Source: an uncultured Corynebacterium sp.
Lineage (GTDB): Bacteria > Actinomycetota > Actinomycetes > Mycobacteriales > Mycobacteriaceae
Direction of reading: 5' to 3'
Assembly: GCA_946220775.1 (NCBI GenBank)
Contig: CAMIFC010000020.1
Span: 1-34,949, forward strand
Length of the DNA stretch: 34,949 nucleotides
The translations under genes were made by a program, and so were the position numbers. Each line of letters opens with the position of its first letter. Position 1 is the stretch's first letter. Below, piece after piece: positions 1 through 8,371 of this stretch. The notes beneath the pieces are model-generated. The model saw only the letters and a list, made by a program, of their open reading frames with translations. It did not search any database and was not told where the DNA came from.

Positions 1-1
1 C

Positions 2-1513
2 ACGGACACCGCCCGCGCCGCCCTCATCCGCCAGACCCGCGTCAAGGTCGATGAGCTCGTCGCCGCTGCCACCGACCCGATCCGTGGCGGAGGAGCGCAC
101 CTCGACATTCCGTTGCGCGAGCCCCTGGTCCCAGCATCGGCCACGGAGCTGACTCTCCTCGCTCGCGACCTTGCGGGGGCTGTCGCAGGGGCCAGTTCGG
201 AGCCCGGTGCCGCCACCCCGACCATTCCGACCACCCCGACCAGTCCGGCAACCACTGCCGAGCAGACCAGCCCGGAGTCTAGCGCAGCTGATCCGGCAGG
301 CAAGGCATCCGCCACGCTCACCCCCACCGAACCAACCCCCGCCCAACCAGCCCGCACCTACATCGCCCCACCTCAGGCGGCTCGGGTGCCATTTGGTGAG
401 GCCACCATTGACGTCTCGAAACGAACGCTGGTGATCGCCGGTTCCATCACGGATGCCGCGTGGGCCCGCGAGCAACTGGAAGTGCTCGGCGACGTGCCCG
501 TCCTGGCCGAGCCGACCGCCTCCGCACCTGATTTCCCGGTGCACCCGGCGGCCGCCGCAATGTTCACATCTGGCCTCGTTGCGGCTGGCGAGTATTCCGC
601 GGAAACCCGTCCTGAGCAGGTCATTGTTCTTGGTCGGCCGACTTTGCATCGCCCGGTCACCCGCCTGCTCGCGGACCCCAGCATCGACATCACCGTGCTC
701 ACCGAAACCAGCACCATCACCGACGTCGCCCGCACCGCCCGCCGCGTCGCCAGCACAATCCGCGTCACTGGCGAGCAGCCCGCCACGTGGCTGCAGGTGT
801 GCCGCGGGATCTCGGATCTTGGCGTCGAAGCGACCCGGGACGCCATCACCGCCAGCACCAAAGCCGGCCACTTCACGGGGCTGCACGCGGCTGGCGTCCT
901 GACTGATGCGCTGCGTGATGGGGATGCGTTCTTTGTTGGCGCGTCGTCCGCGATCCGGGATGTGGCCCGCACCGGCTTGCCCTTCGACGGGGTGCGCACG
1001 CTCGCGAACCGGGGCGCGGCGGGGATTGATGGGCTCGTGTCGTCGGCGATTGGCGTGGCGCTCGCGCACGCGTCGGCGGATCCGACGGCGTTGCGTTCGC
1101 CGCGTACGTTGGCGCTGGTCGGCGACCTTTCCTTTATTCATGACGCCACCGCCTTGCACTTCGGTCCCAACGAACCTGTCCCTGACAACTTGGTGATCGT
1201 GGTGGCGAATGACGATGGTGGCGCGATCTTCGAGGGATTGGAACCTGGCCGCGAGGATTTGCGAACGTTTGATGATGGAACTCTTGCTTTCGAGCGGGTG
1301 TTCGGCACTCCCACCGGTGCGGATATTTCTGCGATGTGTGAGGCTGCTGGGGTGGACTGGATTGGCGTCCGGAATGTTGGTGAGCTGGCGGAAGCGCTGG
1401 CGGATCACGAGGACGCCGGGGGATTTTTGGTGATTGAGGCGGCGGTGGACCGGGCGGCGCGGGTGGAGTTGGATCGGCAGATTCGGGCGAAGGTGACTCC
1501 CGATGAGAGCTGA
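2..1513 (+). CDS. menD: SEPHCHC synthase MenD, 5' end outside window
   Basis: MenD is the thiamine-diphosphate enzyme that adds a 2-oxoglutarate-derived unit to isochorismate in menaquinone synthesis. The frame is open from the first bases, so the start lies upstream; 503 residues are visible. Seen: a GGGAHLDIPLREPLVP-like stretch near the left edge (MenD-type end of the first domain), then FVGASSAIRD and ANRGAAGIDGLVSSAIG, and a ThDP/Mg region GDLSFIHD followed by ANDDGG (about bases 1120-1217). Between the first and middle domains, about bases 180-375, lies a Pro/Thr/Ala/Ser-rich low-complexity stretch not expected in MenD. The stop overlaps the next gene by 11 bases, suggesting translational coupling. 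Family assignment is secure; whether the insertion is tolerated is inferred from the intact frame. Confidence 0.95.
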   Translation, partial: TDTARAALIRQTRVKVDELVAAATDPIRGGGAHLDIPLREPLVPASATELTLLARDLAGAVAGASSEPGAATPTIPTTPTSPATTAEQTSPESSAADPAGKASATLTPTEPTPAQPARTYIAPPQAARVPFGEATIDVSKRTLVIAGSITDAAWAREQLEVLGDVPVLAEPTASAPDFPVHPAAAAMFTSGLVAAGEYSAETRPEQVIVLGRPTLHRPVTRLLADPSIDITVLTETSTITDVARTARRVASTIRVTGEQPATWLQVCRGISDLGVEATRDAITASTKAGHFTGLHAAGVLTDALRDGDAFFVGASSAIRDVARTGLPFDGVRTLANRGAAGIDGLVSSAIGVALAHASADPTALRSPRTLALVGDLSFIHDATALHFGPNEPVPDNLVIVVANDDGGAIFEGLEPGREDLRTFDDGTLAFERVFGTPTGADISAMCEAAGVDWIGVRNVGELAEALADHEDAGGFLVIEAAVDRAARVELDRQIRAKVTPDES

Positions 1514-1994
1514 GATGCCGGAACCTGACGCGCTGGATCCAGGCATGCCGGGCCGACCTGAATTGCCGACGCGGTTCCGCCGGATGAAGCAGGCGATCAT
1601 TGCTTTCGCGGTGTTCGGGGTGGCGGTGTGCCTCGGGATGGTGGCTACTGCGATGCTGGATGACATTCGGATTGGGCGCGATCGTGCGTTCGCGACGGCT
1701 GATGTGGTCAATGTGGGTGTGCTGCGAACGACGGTGCGTTTTCCGGACGAAACTGGCGTTTACCACCAGCCGGATCGGGGGTTGATGTACTCGATCGGGC
1801 TCGATAAGGGGCAGCGCGTGAGGGTGGAGTATCAGAAGTCCGACCCTCGTAATGTGAAGGTGCAGGGACGGGAGTGGACGCTGGCGTGGTTGCCGGCGCT
1901 GTCTTCGCTGGTTGTCGTGGCTGTTGTGGTGGCGCTGCTGTGGGGGCTGGTGCAGTGGCGGGTGCGACGGTGGCTGGCGACGCACGCGAGTTAG
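1503..1994 (+). CDS. small DUF3592-like membrane protein
   Basis: A 163-residue protein of unknown function with a hydrophobic segment near residues 29-50 and a second near 130-152. Between them is a soluble, probably extracytoplasmic part containing VGVLRTTVRFPDETGVYH and QRVRVEYQKSDPRNVKVQGRE. The pattern (two helices, a small beta-rich domain with VEYxxxDPxxV) resembles DUF3592 proteins. The start overlaps the end of menD; an alternative ATG at 1515 (MPEPDALD) would remove most of the overlap. Its place between menD and mgtA suggests cotranscription with menaquinone and envelope genes, but nothing in the sequence gives a specific role. Confidence 0.75.
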   Translation: MRAEMPEPDALDPGMPGRPELPTRFRRMKQAIIAFAVFGVAVCLGMVATAMLDDIRIGRDRAFATADVVNVGVLRTTVRFPDETGVYHQPDRGLMYSIGLDKGQRVRVEYQKSDPRNVKVQGREWTLAWLPALSSLVVVAVVVALLWGLVQWRVRRWLATHAS

Positions 1995-2072
1995 CCGAAA
2001 GTTCATCATGGATTCGCGTGGGGCTACCGAGTGGTTATTGTTCGGCCATCTGAGTTGGAGATAATCGCAGGT

Positions 2073-3344
2073 ATGCGTGTCGCTATTGTTGCTGAAAGTT
2101 TTCTGCCCATTGTTAATGGGGTGGTGAACTCTGTTCTCCGGGTGCTGGAGTATCTGCGACGCGAGGGGCACGAGGCGATTGTTATTGCTCCTCAGCCGCG
2201 CGAGGGGTTTATCGATAGTCATTATGAGGGGTTCCGCATCGCGCGGGTGCCCGCTGTTGATTTACCGATGATTAATTCCCTGCCCATTGGGGTTCCGCTG
2301 CCGCGGGTTTATAAGGAGATCAAGGATTTCCAACCGGACGTGGTGCACCTGGCCAGTCCTTTCGTGCTCGGGGGAGCGGGGGTGTTTGCGGCTAGGGCGC
2401 TCCACATTCCTTGTGTCGCGGTGTACCAGACTGATGTGCCGGGCTACACCGACCATTACAACCTCAAAGCGCTGCACAAGATGTCGTGGCGTTGGGTCCG
2501 CACGATGCATAACAATTCCACGCTGACACTCGCTCCGAGTTCGGTGACGATTGAGGAGTTGGAGTGGAATGGCGTCCGCAATGTGCACCATTGGGGGCGT
2601 GGCGTGGACACCGAGCGCTTCCACCCGAGCAAACGCGACGAGCAGCTGCGCGCCGAATGGTTGGCGGCGGGCGCAGCCAAGCGCGGGGGCGCGATAGACC
2701 CGACGCAGCGAGCCGGTGGTCGCCGAATCGTGGGGTTCGTGGGGCGACTCGCCGCGGAGAAGTCGGTGGACCTCCTGGCTGCACTCGACGGGCGCGATGA
2801 CGTCCAACTTGTGATCGTCGGTGACGGCCCCGACCGTGTTGAACTGGAAAGACTCATGCCCACGGCCGTCTTCGCGGGTGCCCTCTACGGCGAGGAACTC
2901 GCAATCGCGTTCGCCTCCCTAGACGTGTTCGTGCACGCCGGCGCCCACGAAACCTTCTGCCAAGCCATCCAGGAAGCCCAAGCCTCCGGGCTGCCCACGA
3001 TCGGCCCGCGTGCCGGGGGGCCGATCGACCTCATCGACGACGGCCACACCGGCTTCCTGCTCAACCCCGCGACGTTCGCCCGCGACCTCCCTGCCGCGAT
3101 AGACCACATCATTTCTTCGGACGCCAACCTGGGCGCCTTCGGCGCAGCCTCCTTGGCTCGCGTGCAGGACCGGACATGGCCGGCACTGTGTGAGCAGCTG
3201 ATGGGATACTACGAACAGGCGATTCTCGCTGGGCCGGCCGCTGCGCGGGTTGGGGTGTTTGTTGGTGCTGGTGGGGGTGCTGCTGGCGACGCTGGCGCTG
3301 ATGATGCGGTTTGGGACTCAATCAGTGCTCGGAAGCTCCGTTAG
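2073..3344 (+). CDS. mgtA: GDP-mannose-dependent alpha-mannosyltransferase MgtA
   Basis: A GT-B fold glycosyltransferase of family GT4, expected to transfer mannose from GDP-mannose to a glycolipid acceptor in corynebacterial lipoglycan synthesis. Seen: N-terminal MRVAIVAESFLPIVNGVVNSV, then HLASPFVLGGAG, YQTDVPGY, RGVDTERFHPS, GFVGRLAAEKSVDLL, the nucleotide-sugar region HAGAHETFCQAIQEAQASGLPTI and GPRAGGPIDLI. I chose ATG 2073 because homologous proteins begin at MRVAIVAE; the frame also extends to a GTG at 2031. The product is 423 residues. Its last about 35 residues are a Gly/Ala/Asp-rich tail after the conserved fold, unlike the family's usual end. Position directly before menG matches other corynebacteria. 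Confidence 0.9.
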   Translation: MRVAIVAESFLPIVNGVVNSVLRVLEYLRREGHEAIVIAPQPREGFIDSHYEGFRIARVPAVDLPMINSLPIGVPLPRVYKEIKDFQPDVVHLASPFVLGGAGVFAARALHIPCVAVYQTDVPGYTDHYNLKALHKMSWRWVRTMHNNSTLTLAPSSVTIEELEWNGVRNVHHWGRGVDTERFHPSKRDEQLRAEWLAAGAAKRGGAIDPTQRAGGRRIVGFVGRLAAEKSVDLLAALDGRDDVQLVIVGDGPDRVELERLMPTAVFAGALYGEELAIAFASLDVFVHAGAHETFCQAIQEAQASGLPTIGPRAGGPIDLIDDGHTGFLLNPATFARDLPAAIDHIISSDANLGAFGAASLARVQDRTWPALCEQLMGYYEQAILAGPAAARVGVFVGAGGGAAGDAGADDAVWDSISARKLR

Positions 3345-3441
3345 ATCGAAGATCTGGTTTCCTCAATCGCCGTGATGAGGGGGTGATGAGATCACTTGAT
3401 GAGGGTTGTTGAGCTAACCAGCAACGGTGCAATCCCACGTC

Positions 3442-3478
3442 TTGATTGCTGGGATGGGGAAGGTACAGTTGGGGACTG
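3442..3478 (+). promoter_or_regulatory. candidate menG promoter giving a leaderless mRNA
   Basis: TTGATT (3442-3447) and TACAGT (3464-3469) are spaced by 16 bases. Transcription would begin about 7-9 bases after TACAGT, which falls at or just before the GTG start at 3478. No Shine-Dalgarno sequence precedes that GTG. Leaderless genes are common in corynebacteria, so this reading is plausible but unproven. Confidence 0.45.
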
Positions 3479-4170
3479 TGTCAAGGGCAAGCCTGGAGAA
3501 GGATCCGCAAGAAGTAGCCACGATGTTCGATGCCGTGGGAAAGAACTACGACATCACCAATACCGTCCTGAGCTTCGGCCAGGATCGGCTGTGGCGGAAG
3601 CGCACGCGTCGGCGGTTGAACCTCGCACCGGGGGATAAGGTGCTGGACTTGGCTGCGGGGACTGGGGTGTCCACTGAGGAGCTCGCGGAATCCGGTGCTT
3701 ATTGTGTCGCCGCGGACTTCTCGCTGGGCATGTTGCGCGCCGGGCTTCACCGGAAAGTGCCGATGATCTGCGCCGATGGACTGAACCTCCCCTTTGCCGA
3801 CAACACCTTCGACGCTGTCACGATCAGCTACGGTCTGCGCAATCTCGTAGACTTCCGCGCCGGGCTACGAGAAATGGCGCGAGTGGTAAAGCCAGGCGGG
3901 AAGCTGGCGGTGGCGGAATTCTCCACGCCAGTGATCCCAGTGTTCGCCACGGTGTACAAGGAATACCTGATGCGTGCGCTGCCTGCGGTGGCCCGTGTGG
4001 TGAGTTCGAACCCAGAATCCTATGTTTACCTGGCGGAATCGATCCGCGCATGGCCGGATCAAGAAGAACTCGCAGCCGAAATTAACGCCAACGGGTGGGA
4101 AGGTGCTGGTTGGCAGAACCTCACTGGTGGCATTGTTGCGTTGCACAGCGCGACCAAGCCACTTCAGTGA
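3478..4170 (+). CDS. menG: demethylmenaquinone methyltransferase MenG (UbiE family)
   Basis: SAM-dependent C-methyltransferase for the last step of menaquinone synthesis. The 230-residue protein carries FDAVGKNYDITNTVLSFGQDRLWR, the SAM-binding VLDLAAGTGVSTEEL, DGLNLPFADNTFDAVTISYGLRN and the family signature around SSNPESYVYLAESIRAWPDQ. I take GTG 3478 as start because homologues begin about ten residues before the conserved FD..GKNYD block; upstream in-frame codons add unrelated residues, and a promoter appears to sit there. It converges with menJ across a long hairpin. Spacing to mgtA is 133 bases with repeated TGATGAG units and a probable own promoter. Confidence 0.93.
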   Translation: MSRASLEKDPQEVATMFDAVGKNYDITNTVLSFGQDRLWRKRTRRRLNLAPGDKVLDLAAGTGVSTEELAESGAYCVAADFSLGMLRAGLHRKVPMICADGLNLPFADNTFDAVTISYGLRNLVDFRAGLREMARVVKPGGKLAVAEFSTPVIPVFATVYKEYLMRALPAVARVVSSNPESYVYLAESIRAWPDQEELAAEINANGWEGAGWQNLTGGIVALHSATKPLQ

Positions 4171-4171
4171 C

Positions 4172-4233
4172 AAAATCTCCTACGGAACTCGCACGCTATG
4201 GGGCGTTTTTGCTCGAGTTCCGTAGGAGATTTT
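4172..4233. terminator. long perfect inverted repeat between convergent menG and menJ
   Basis: Two perfectly complementary 20-base arms (4172-4191 and 4214-4233) enclose a 22-base loop. The arms start with AAAATCTCC and end with GGAGATTTT, so each strand ends in a short T run; this fits a bidirectional terminator. The loop is large and the arms long for a simple terminator, so another role is possible. The 128 bases from the second arm to the menJ stop hold only GC-rich low-complexity DNA. Confidence 0.6.
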
Positions 4234-4361
4234 CGTGCAGCGGGGCGGGAGGCGCGGGTCGAGGAGTGTGTGAGCCGCGCCGGGTCGCGCCGACCGCGGC
4301 GGGTGCAGCGGGCGCGGGCGTGACCGGAGTAGGCGCGCGCCGCGCGAGCGTGCCGCCGGAG

Positions 4362-5816
4362 CTACCGCATTGTCGCGCCGAAAAGTGGGCGCGAGTCGGC
4401 AGCGAACAGTCGGTCAACACCGCGGGACAGCTTGCCCGCGCCCAGCCACAGTCGTGCGGTGAGGTCCTTGTCCTCGGGCGTCACCAGATTGCCCATGAGC
4501 CGTGCTGCCGAGTTCATCACCGTGCTGGCCAGCGGCCCCGACATGCCCACCGGGCCGATCGCAGCCATCAGTCCGGGCATCGTCAGCAGCATCCCCAAGC
4601 GCCTGGCCAGCGCAAATGCGTCGCCGTACTCCTCGCGTAGTCGCGCGGGCCACATGTGAGTCAGCCCGTCAGGGTTCCGCGCAGCATCGCTCAGCAAATC
4701 CACGACTAGGCGGGCAGACTCGATTCCGTAGTCAATGCCCTCGCCATTCAATGGGTTCACGAGCGCGGCGGTGTCTCCGATCGCCGCCCAATTCCGCCCG
4801 GCCACGCGCGTGACCGCTCCGCCCATCGGGAGCAATGCGCTGGTGATGCGCTGTGGCTCGCCGAGGCCCCAGTCGTCCCGCACCAAGTTCGCGTACTCCA
4901 CCAGCAGTTTCTTCGTGTTGACCTTTGCGGGACGCTCCGAGGTTGCGAGTGCGCCACAACCGAGGTTGACCTGCCCGACCGGGGCTGGAGCCGGGGTCAG
5001 GAGCGAGTTGTCGGTATGGGGTTGTGCGGTGGTCGTGTTGTCAGTCGGGGTCGGCGTAGAAGCTGCGCCACCAGCACCAACCCCATCACCCGCCGGCCCA
5101 TCACCAGCCAACCCACCAGCCGTTGGCGCGCCTAGCGGGAACACCCAGCCATAACCAGGCTGAGCCACACCGTCGGAGTCCCGCAGTTCCACGTGCGAGT
5201 GAATCCACGGCTCATCGGCCCGCGCGGACTCCACATAACTCCGCGCCGCAATCCCATGAACCAAACCCCGCAGCCATTGCACCCCTAACTTCCGGGCAAT
5301 CATCGACCGAACCCCTTCCGCAAGGATCAAAAATCGCGTGTGGATTTCGAGGTTTGGCTGGTTGGCGTCCTTAATATTGGGGCGGCAAATGACGCGCCGA
5401 CCGCAAGAGGAAACGTCCACCGCCTTCATACCGCCGATGAAACGCGCGCCCGCATCGACCGCAAAACCGAGCAGGCGCGAATCGAAATCACTCCGCGGAA
5501 TGGCCGACCCGCGCTGTGGAAAACGCGAATGGGCAGGCCACGGCGCCGTAATCGACCCGCCGAAACCATGCAACTTCAGCCCGCGAATCTCCGGATGCCC
5601 ATCGAGCAGATGCCCCGCGCCCATCGCCTCCAGCGCGCCGACGGCACGCGGTGTCAGGCCGTCCCCGCAAGTTTTGTCTCTTGGGGACGCCAACATGTCG
5701 AACATATCCACCACCATCACGTCCCAACCTGCGCTGGCAGCATGGAACGCCGCAGAAGCGCCCGCGGGGCCGGCGCCGATAATGAGAACTTCGGTGTTGA
5801 TGGTTTCGGTGTTCAT
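4362..5816 (-). CDS. menJ: geranylgeranyl reductase family FAD enzyme, MenJ-like
   Basis: Predicted FAD-dependent reductase that saturates one isoprene unit of the menaquinone tail, as known for mycobacterial MenJ. Seen: a Rossmann dinucleotide motif VLIIGAGPAGASAAFHAA just after the start, DKTCGDGLTPRAVGAL, SDFDSRLLGFA, an ILAEGVRS segment, and the second FAD motif AAIGDTAALVNPLNGEGIDYGIESA. The start is placed at the ATG giving MNTETINTEVLIIG, because the 19 upstream residues in frame are not family-like. The 484-residue length exceeds typical relatives, largely because of an about 50-residue Gly/Pro/Thr/Ala stretch in the middle (about residues 229-283), between GWVFPLGAP and VNLGCGAL. Divergent from the polyprenyl synthase, convergent with menG. 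Confidence 0.88.
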   Translation of the reverse strand: MNTETINTEVLIIGAGPAGASAAFHAASAGWDVMVVDMFDMLASPRDKTCGDGLTPRAVGALEAMGAGHLLDGHPEIRGLKLHGFGGSITAPWPAHSRFPQRGSAIPRSDFDSRLLGFAVDAGARFIGGMKAVDVSSCGRRVICRPNIKDANQPNLEIHTRFLILAEGVRSMIARKLGVQWLRGLVHGIAARSYVESARADEPWIHSHVELRDSDGVAQPGYGWVFPLGAPTAGGLAGDGPAGDGVGAGGAASTPTPTDNTTTAQPHTDNSLLTPAPAPVGQVNLGCGALATSERPAKVNTKKLLVEYANLVRDDWGLGEPQRITSALLPMGGAVTRVAGRNWAAIGDTAALVNPLNGEGIDYGIESARLVVDLLSDAARNPDGLTHMWPARLREEYGDAFALARRLGMLLTMPGLMAAIGPVGMSGPLASTVMNSAARLMGNLVTPEDKDLTARLWLGAGKLSRGVDRLFAADSRPLFGATMR

Positions 5817-5944
5817 GAGTCCTAAGGCTAGCCCGCGAAACAGTAAAAGCCTGAGTCGGCTGTTACTAGTCACAACATAAAATCAGCTACTGTATCGTTG
5901 GATTAGCTAAAAACCCGCAAAGAAGATCGAGGCAGACGCAGGAT

Positions 5945-6955
5945 ATGGCAGAACTCAACCAAGCCAGGCCCGTGGCTCCGGATTTGGGGAACGCAGAGCT
6001 CAACGCTCGCATCACGGAGGGCCTGCAGGAAGCAGAGGAATTCCTGCGTTTTCGGTTGAACCAGGGTGAATCCTTCATCACCGAAAAGATCAGCCACCTG
6101 GCGCTGGCCGGTGGAAAGCGATTCCGTGTCGTATTTGCGCTGCTCGCTGCCCAATACGGCCCAAACCCGAGCGCGCAGGAGGTGCGCGACGCGGCAGTTG
6201 TCGTGGAGCTGACCCACCTGGCGACGCTCTACCACGACGACGTGATGGATGAAGCAGACCGACGCCGCGGAGCAGAATCCGCGAATGCTCGTTGGGGCAA
6301 TTCCATGGCCATTTTGGCGGGGGACTACTTGTTCGCGGTGGCGTCCGATATTTTGGCCTGCCTGGGCGCCGACACGGTGAAGCACTTCGCGGACACTTTC
6401 GGCGAGCTCGTGACCGGGCAGATGCGCGAAACCGTGGGTGCGGACGATGGCGAAGATGCGATCGACCACTACATGAAGGTCATCCAGGAGAAAACGGGTG
6501 TGCTCATCGCGTCGGCGGGGTACCTCGGCGCTCTGCACGCAGGCGCGGCGCCGGAGCACGTCTCTGCGCTTTCCCAGTTCGGACGCCACATGGGCCAAGT
6601 CTTCCAAATCATCGACGACATCATTGATATCTGGGCGGATCCCAAGGAATCCGGGAAGACCCCAGGTACTGACCTGCGCGAGGGCGTTTTCACCCTTCCG
6701 GTGCTGCATGCGATGCGCCAGGAGGACGAAGTCGGGGATCGGCTGCGCGAGCTGCTGACTGGCCCGGTGACGGACGACGCCGAGGTCGAGGAGTGCTTGA
6801 CGCTGATCAAACAGTCCAAGGGGCGCGAACTGGCGGAGCAAGACGTGGATCACTACCGCTCGCTCGGCGAGGCGGAGCTGGCGAAGCTCCCGCAAAACGA
6901 CACCACCACTGCGCTGTGCCACTTGATGGACTTCGCGCTGGAGCGGCTGGGGTAG
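5945..6955 (+). CDS. polyprenyl diphosphate synthase for the menaquinone side chain
   Basis: Trans-prenyltransferase that elongates allylic diphosphates with isopentenyl diphosphate. Both Asp-rich metal sites are visible: first LYHDDVMDEADRRRG, second QIIDDIIDIWADPKESGKTPGTDLREG. Also seen are GGKRFRVVFALLAAQYG and a C-terminal helix-rich end. At 336 residues it has normal length. The neighbourhood (menD, menG, menJ) argues for a long-chain product for menaquinone; the mycobacterial gene in the equivalent position is grcC1, and corynebacterial copies are often called ispB, so I leave the symbol empty. The intergenic stretch to menJ (128 bases) should carry divergent promoters, for example TTACTA - 18 - TACTGT on the plus strand, but these are weak. 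Confidence 0.9.
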   Translation: MAELNQARPVAPDLGNAELNARITEGLQEAEEFLRFRLNQGESFITEKISHLALAGGKRFRVVFALLAAQYGPNPSAQEVRDAAVVVELTHLATLYHDDVMDEADRRRGAESANARWGNSMAILAGDYLFAVASDILACLGADTVKHFADTFGELVTGQMRETVGADDGEDAIDHYMKVIQEKTGVLIASAGYLGALHAGAAPEHVSALSQFGRHMGQVFQIIDDIIDIWADPKESGKTPGTDLREGVFTLPVLHAMRQEDEVGDRLRELLTGPVTDDAEVEECLTLIKQSKGRELAEQDVDHYRSLGEAELAKLPQNDTTTALCHLMDFALERLG

Positions 6956-7210
6956 GTGCTGGTGGGGTGGTTGGTGGCGCTCCCCGGATTACCTCGTGAC
7001 GATGGGATCGCGCGGCGCCCCTAGTGCTGCTCCGCACTTTTATCGTGGCACCTCGGCGTTCGCTCAACCACCACCATGACCGGTCACTCAAGGTTAGGTT
7101 GGTCAGGTGAGTTCTTCTGATTGAGGCTTGAGAAACCCCGCATGAACTGCGCGTTTGGTGGATCGAGGCTCCATCATAGTAGGGTGTTAAGCGCACCAGA
7201 CATGGTGCAT

Positions 7211-7293
7211 GCCAGATTGTCCGAGCGGCCAAAGGAAGCGGACTGTAAATCCGCCGGCTTAAGCCTTCGTTGGTTCAAATCCAACATCTGGCA
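7211..7293 (+). tRNA. tRNA-Tyr (GTA)
   Basis: Acceptor GCCAGAT pairs with ATCTGGC. The anticodon GTA is at 7245-7247, and a long variable arm, as expected for bacterial tRNA-Tyr, is followed by a T arm with GGTTCAAAT. The discriminator base is A, and CCA is not fully encoded. Confidence 0.95.
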
Positions 7294-7300
7294 CAGATAA

Positions 7301-7331
7301 ACCCCGTCAAGCTAATGCTTGGCGGGGTCTT
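7301..7331 (+). terminator. hairpin after tRNA-Tyr
   Basis: ACCCCGTCAAGC (7301-7312) and GCTTGGCGGGGT (7317-7328) form a 12-pair stem with one T-G wobble around a TAAT loop, followed by CTTGTGTTG. The T run is weak, but the position just after the tRNA suggests a terminator. Confidence 0.65.
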
Positions 7332-7661
7332 GTGTTGCCCGGAGTAGGGTTGTGGAGATTTCGGGGATGCCCGGGCCAGTTGGGTCAGAATATGGAGTTG
7401 CCTAGGTCTGCGATATGGGGATTGCGAGATACGGGGAAGATCGGGGACTACCTAGATCGGGATGTTGGGTGTCCGAGGTTCTCCGGCCCGCGGTTGCGGG
7501 CACAAGGAGGCGGGATAGAGAGTGGGAAATGTGTCTCTACCTGGTGATTTGTGGTTATTGCGAGTTACTGGTTAAGCTACATCAGACTTCAACAACAGGG
7601 CGTTAGCTAAATAAGCTAGCGTTTGCTGAAAGCTATTGTTTTCAGTAAGTTGAGAAGTTGT
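7332..7661. other. non-coding gap between tRNA-Tyr and tRNA-Thr
   Basis: About 330 bases without a convincing gene: possible short frames lack ribosome sites and family features. The stretch has short direct repeats of GGGGA and CCTAGRTC type (CCTAGGTC, CCTAGATC) near 7400-7460. The only functional signal I can support is the tRNA-Thr promoter at its right end. Confidence 0.6.
7623..7651 (+). promoter_or_regulatory. candidate promoter of tRNA-Thr
   Basis: TTGCTG (7623-7628) and TAAGTT (7646-7651) are 17 bases apart and end 10 bases before the mature tRNA. This is the spacing expected for a stable-RNA promoter. The hexamers are imperfect. Confidence 0.45.
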
Positions 7662-7734
7662 GCCCCCTTAGCTCAGTCGGCAGAGCGTTTCCATGGTAAG
7701 GAAAAGGTCGACGGTTCGATTCCGTCAGGGGGCT
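7662..7734 (+). tRNA. tRNA-Thr (GGT)
   Basis: Acceptor GCCCCCT pairs with AGGGGGC. The D arm reads GCTCAGTCGGCAGAGC, the anticodon loop ATGGTAA carries GGT at 7695-7697, and the T loop is GGTTCGATTCC. The discriminator is T. Confidence 0.95.
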
Positions 7735-7808
7735 CTGTCATTTATTATGACCGTCGCGTGATGTGTGACCCACTGGCCGTTGATGGTCATGAGGGTGACT
7801 TACATAGT

Positions 7809-7882
7809 GGCGGTGTAGCTCAGCTGGTTAGAGCGCACGACTCATAATCGTGAGGTCGGGGGATCGAGTCCCCCCACCGCTA
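7809..7882 (+). tRNA. tRNA-Met (CAT), elongator type
   Basis: Acceptor GGCGGTG pairs with CACCGCT, with a G-T pair at the end. The anticodon loop CTCATAA has CAT at 7843-7845 in a CACGA/TCGTG stem. There is no initiator-type C1-A72 mismatch and no GGG/CCC anticodon stem, so this is the elongator. A lysidine tRNA-Ile with CAT is less likely from overall similarity to actinobacterial tRNA-Met. Confidence 0.9.
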
Positions 7883-7890
7883 CAAGATGA

Positions 7891-7924
7891 AAAGACCCGA
7901 AGGATTTTCCTTCGGGTCTTTTTG
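7891..7924 (+). terminator. strong intrinsic terminator after tRNA-Met
   Basis: AAAGACCCGAAGG and CCTTCGGGTCTTT form a 13-pair perfect stem around a 5-base loop, ending in a run of T. This is a textbook intrinsic terminator closing the tRNA-Thr/tRNA-Met unit. Confidence 0.9.
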
Positions 7925-8257
7925 TATTTTCAGGCCTCGGACTCAGTTGTCTGCCGCCAAGCCACCAAGTGCCACACTCTGCCAGGCTGTCAAGAATCCA
8001 CCACCGAGCTCGCCATCAGACCCCAGCACCCCTCTGTCGAGCCCCAACCAACCTGCTCCGTAGTCGAGAGTTGTGCCTTTGGCGGAGTGTTGGTAGGCTT
8101 CTCCCGTGTTGCACTAACTGGAGCGGCTCAGCCGCACCGTGCCGAATCATGCCCGTCATGATGTTGCGATAACCATCGCACGCAGGCAATATGCCACCCG
8201 GTATAGCGCCAACCGGCAATATGCCCCAGGCATTATGTTGAGTGCCGACACTAATTT
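7925..8257. other. non-coding gap before tRNA-Trp with a repeated 11-mer
   Basis: No credible gene is seen in these 333 bases. Two identical 11-mers GGCAATATGCC occur at 8185-8195 and 8215-8225, exactly 30 bases apart, in the region where the tRNA-Trp/secE promoter should lie. They are nearly palindromic and could bind a regulator, or be a small local duplication. Confidence 0.5.
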
Positions 8258-8330
<73 letters not shown>

Positions 8331-8371
8331 CAAATTGTTCGCACCCCCAGCGAACTCGAAGGAGTGGCGAC

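Noticed and set aside
1134..2222. Minus-strand frame across the menD end, the DUF3592-like gene and the mgtA start
   Set aside because: Pro/His/Arg-rich, crosses three supported genes, no conserved features.
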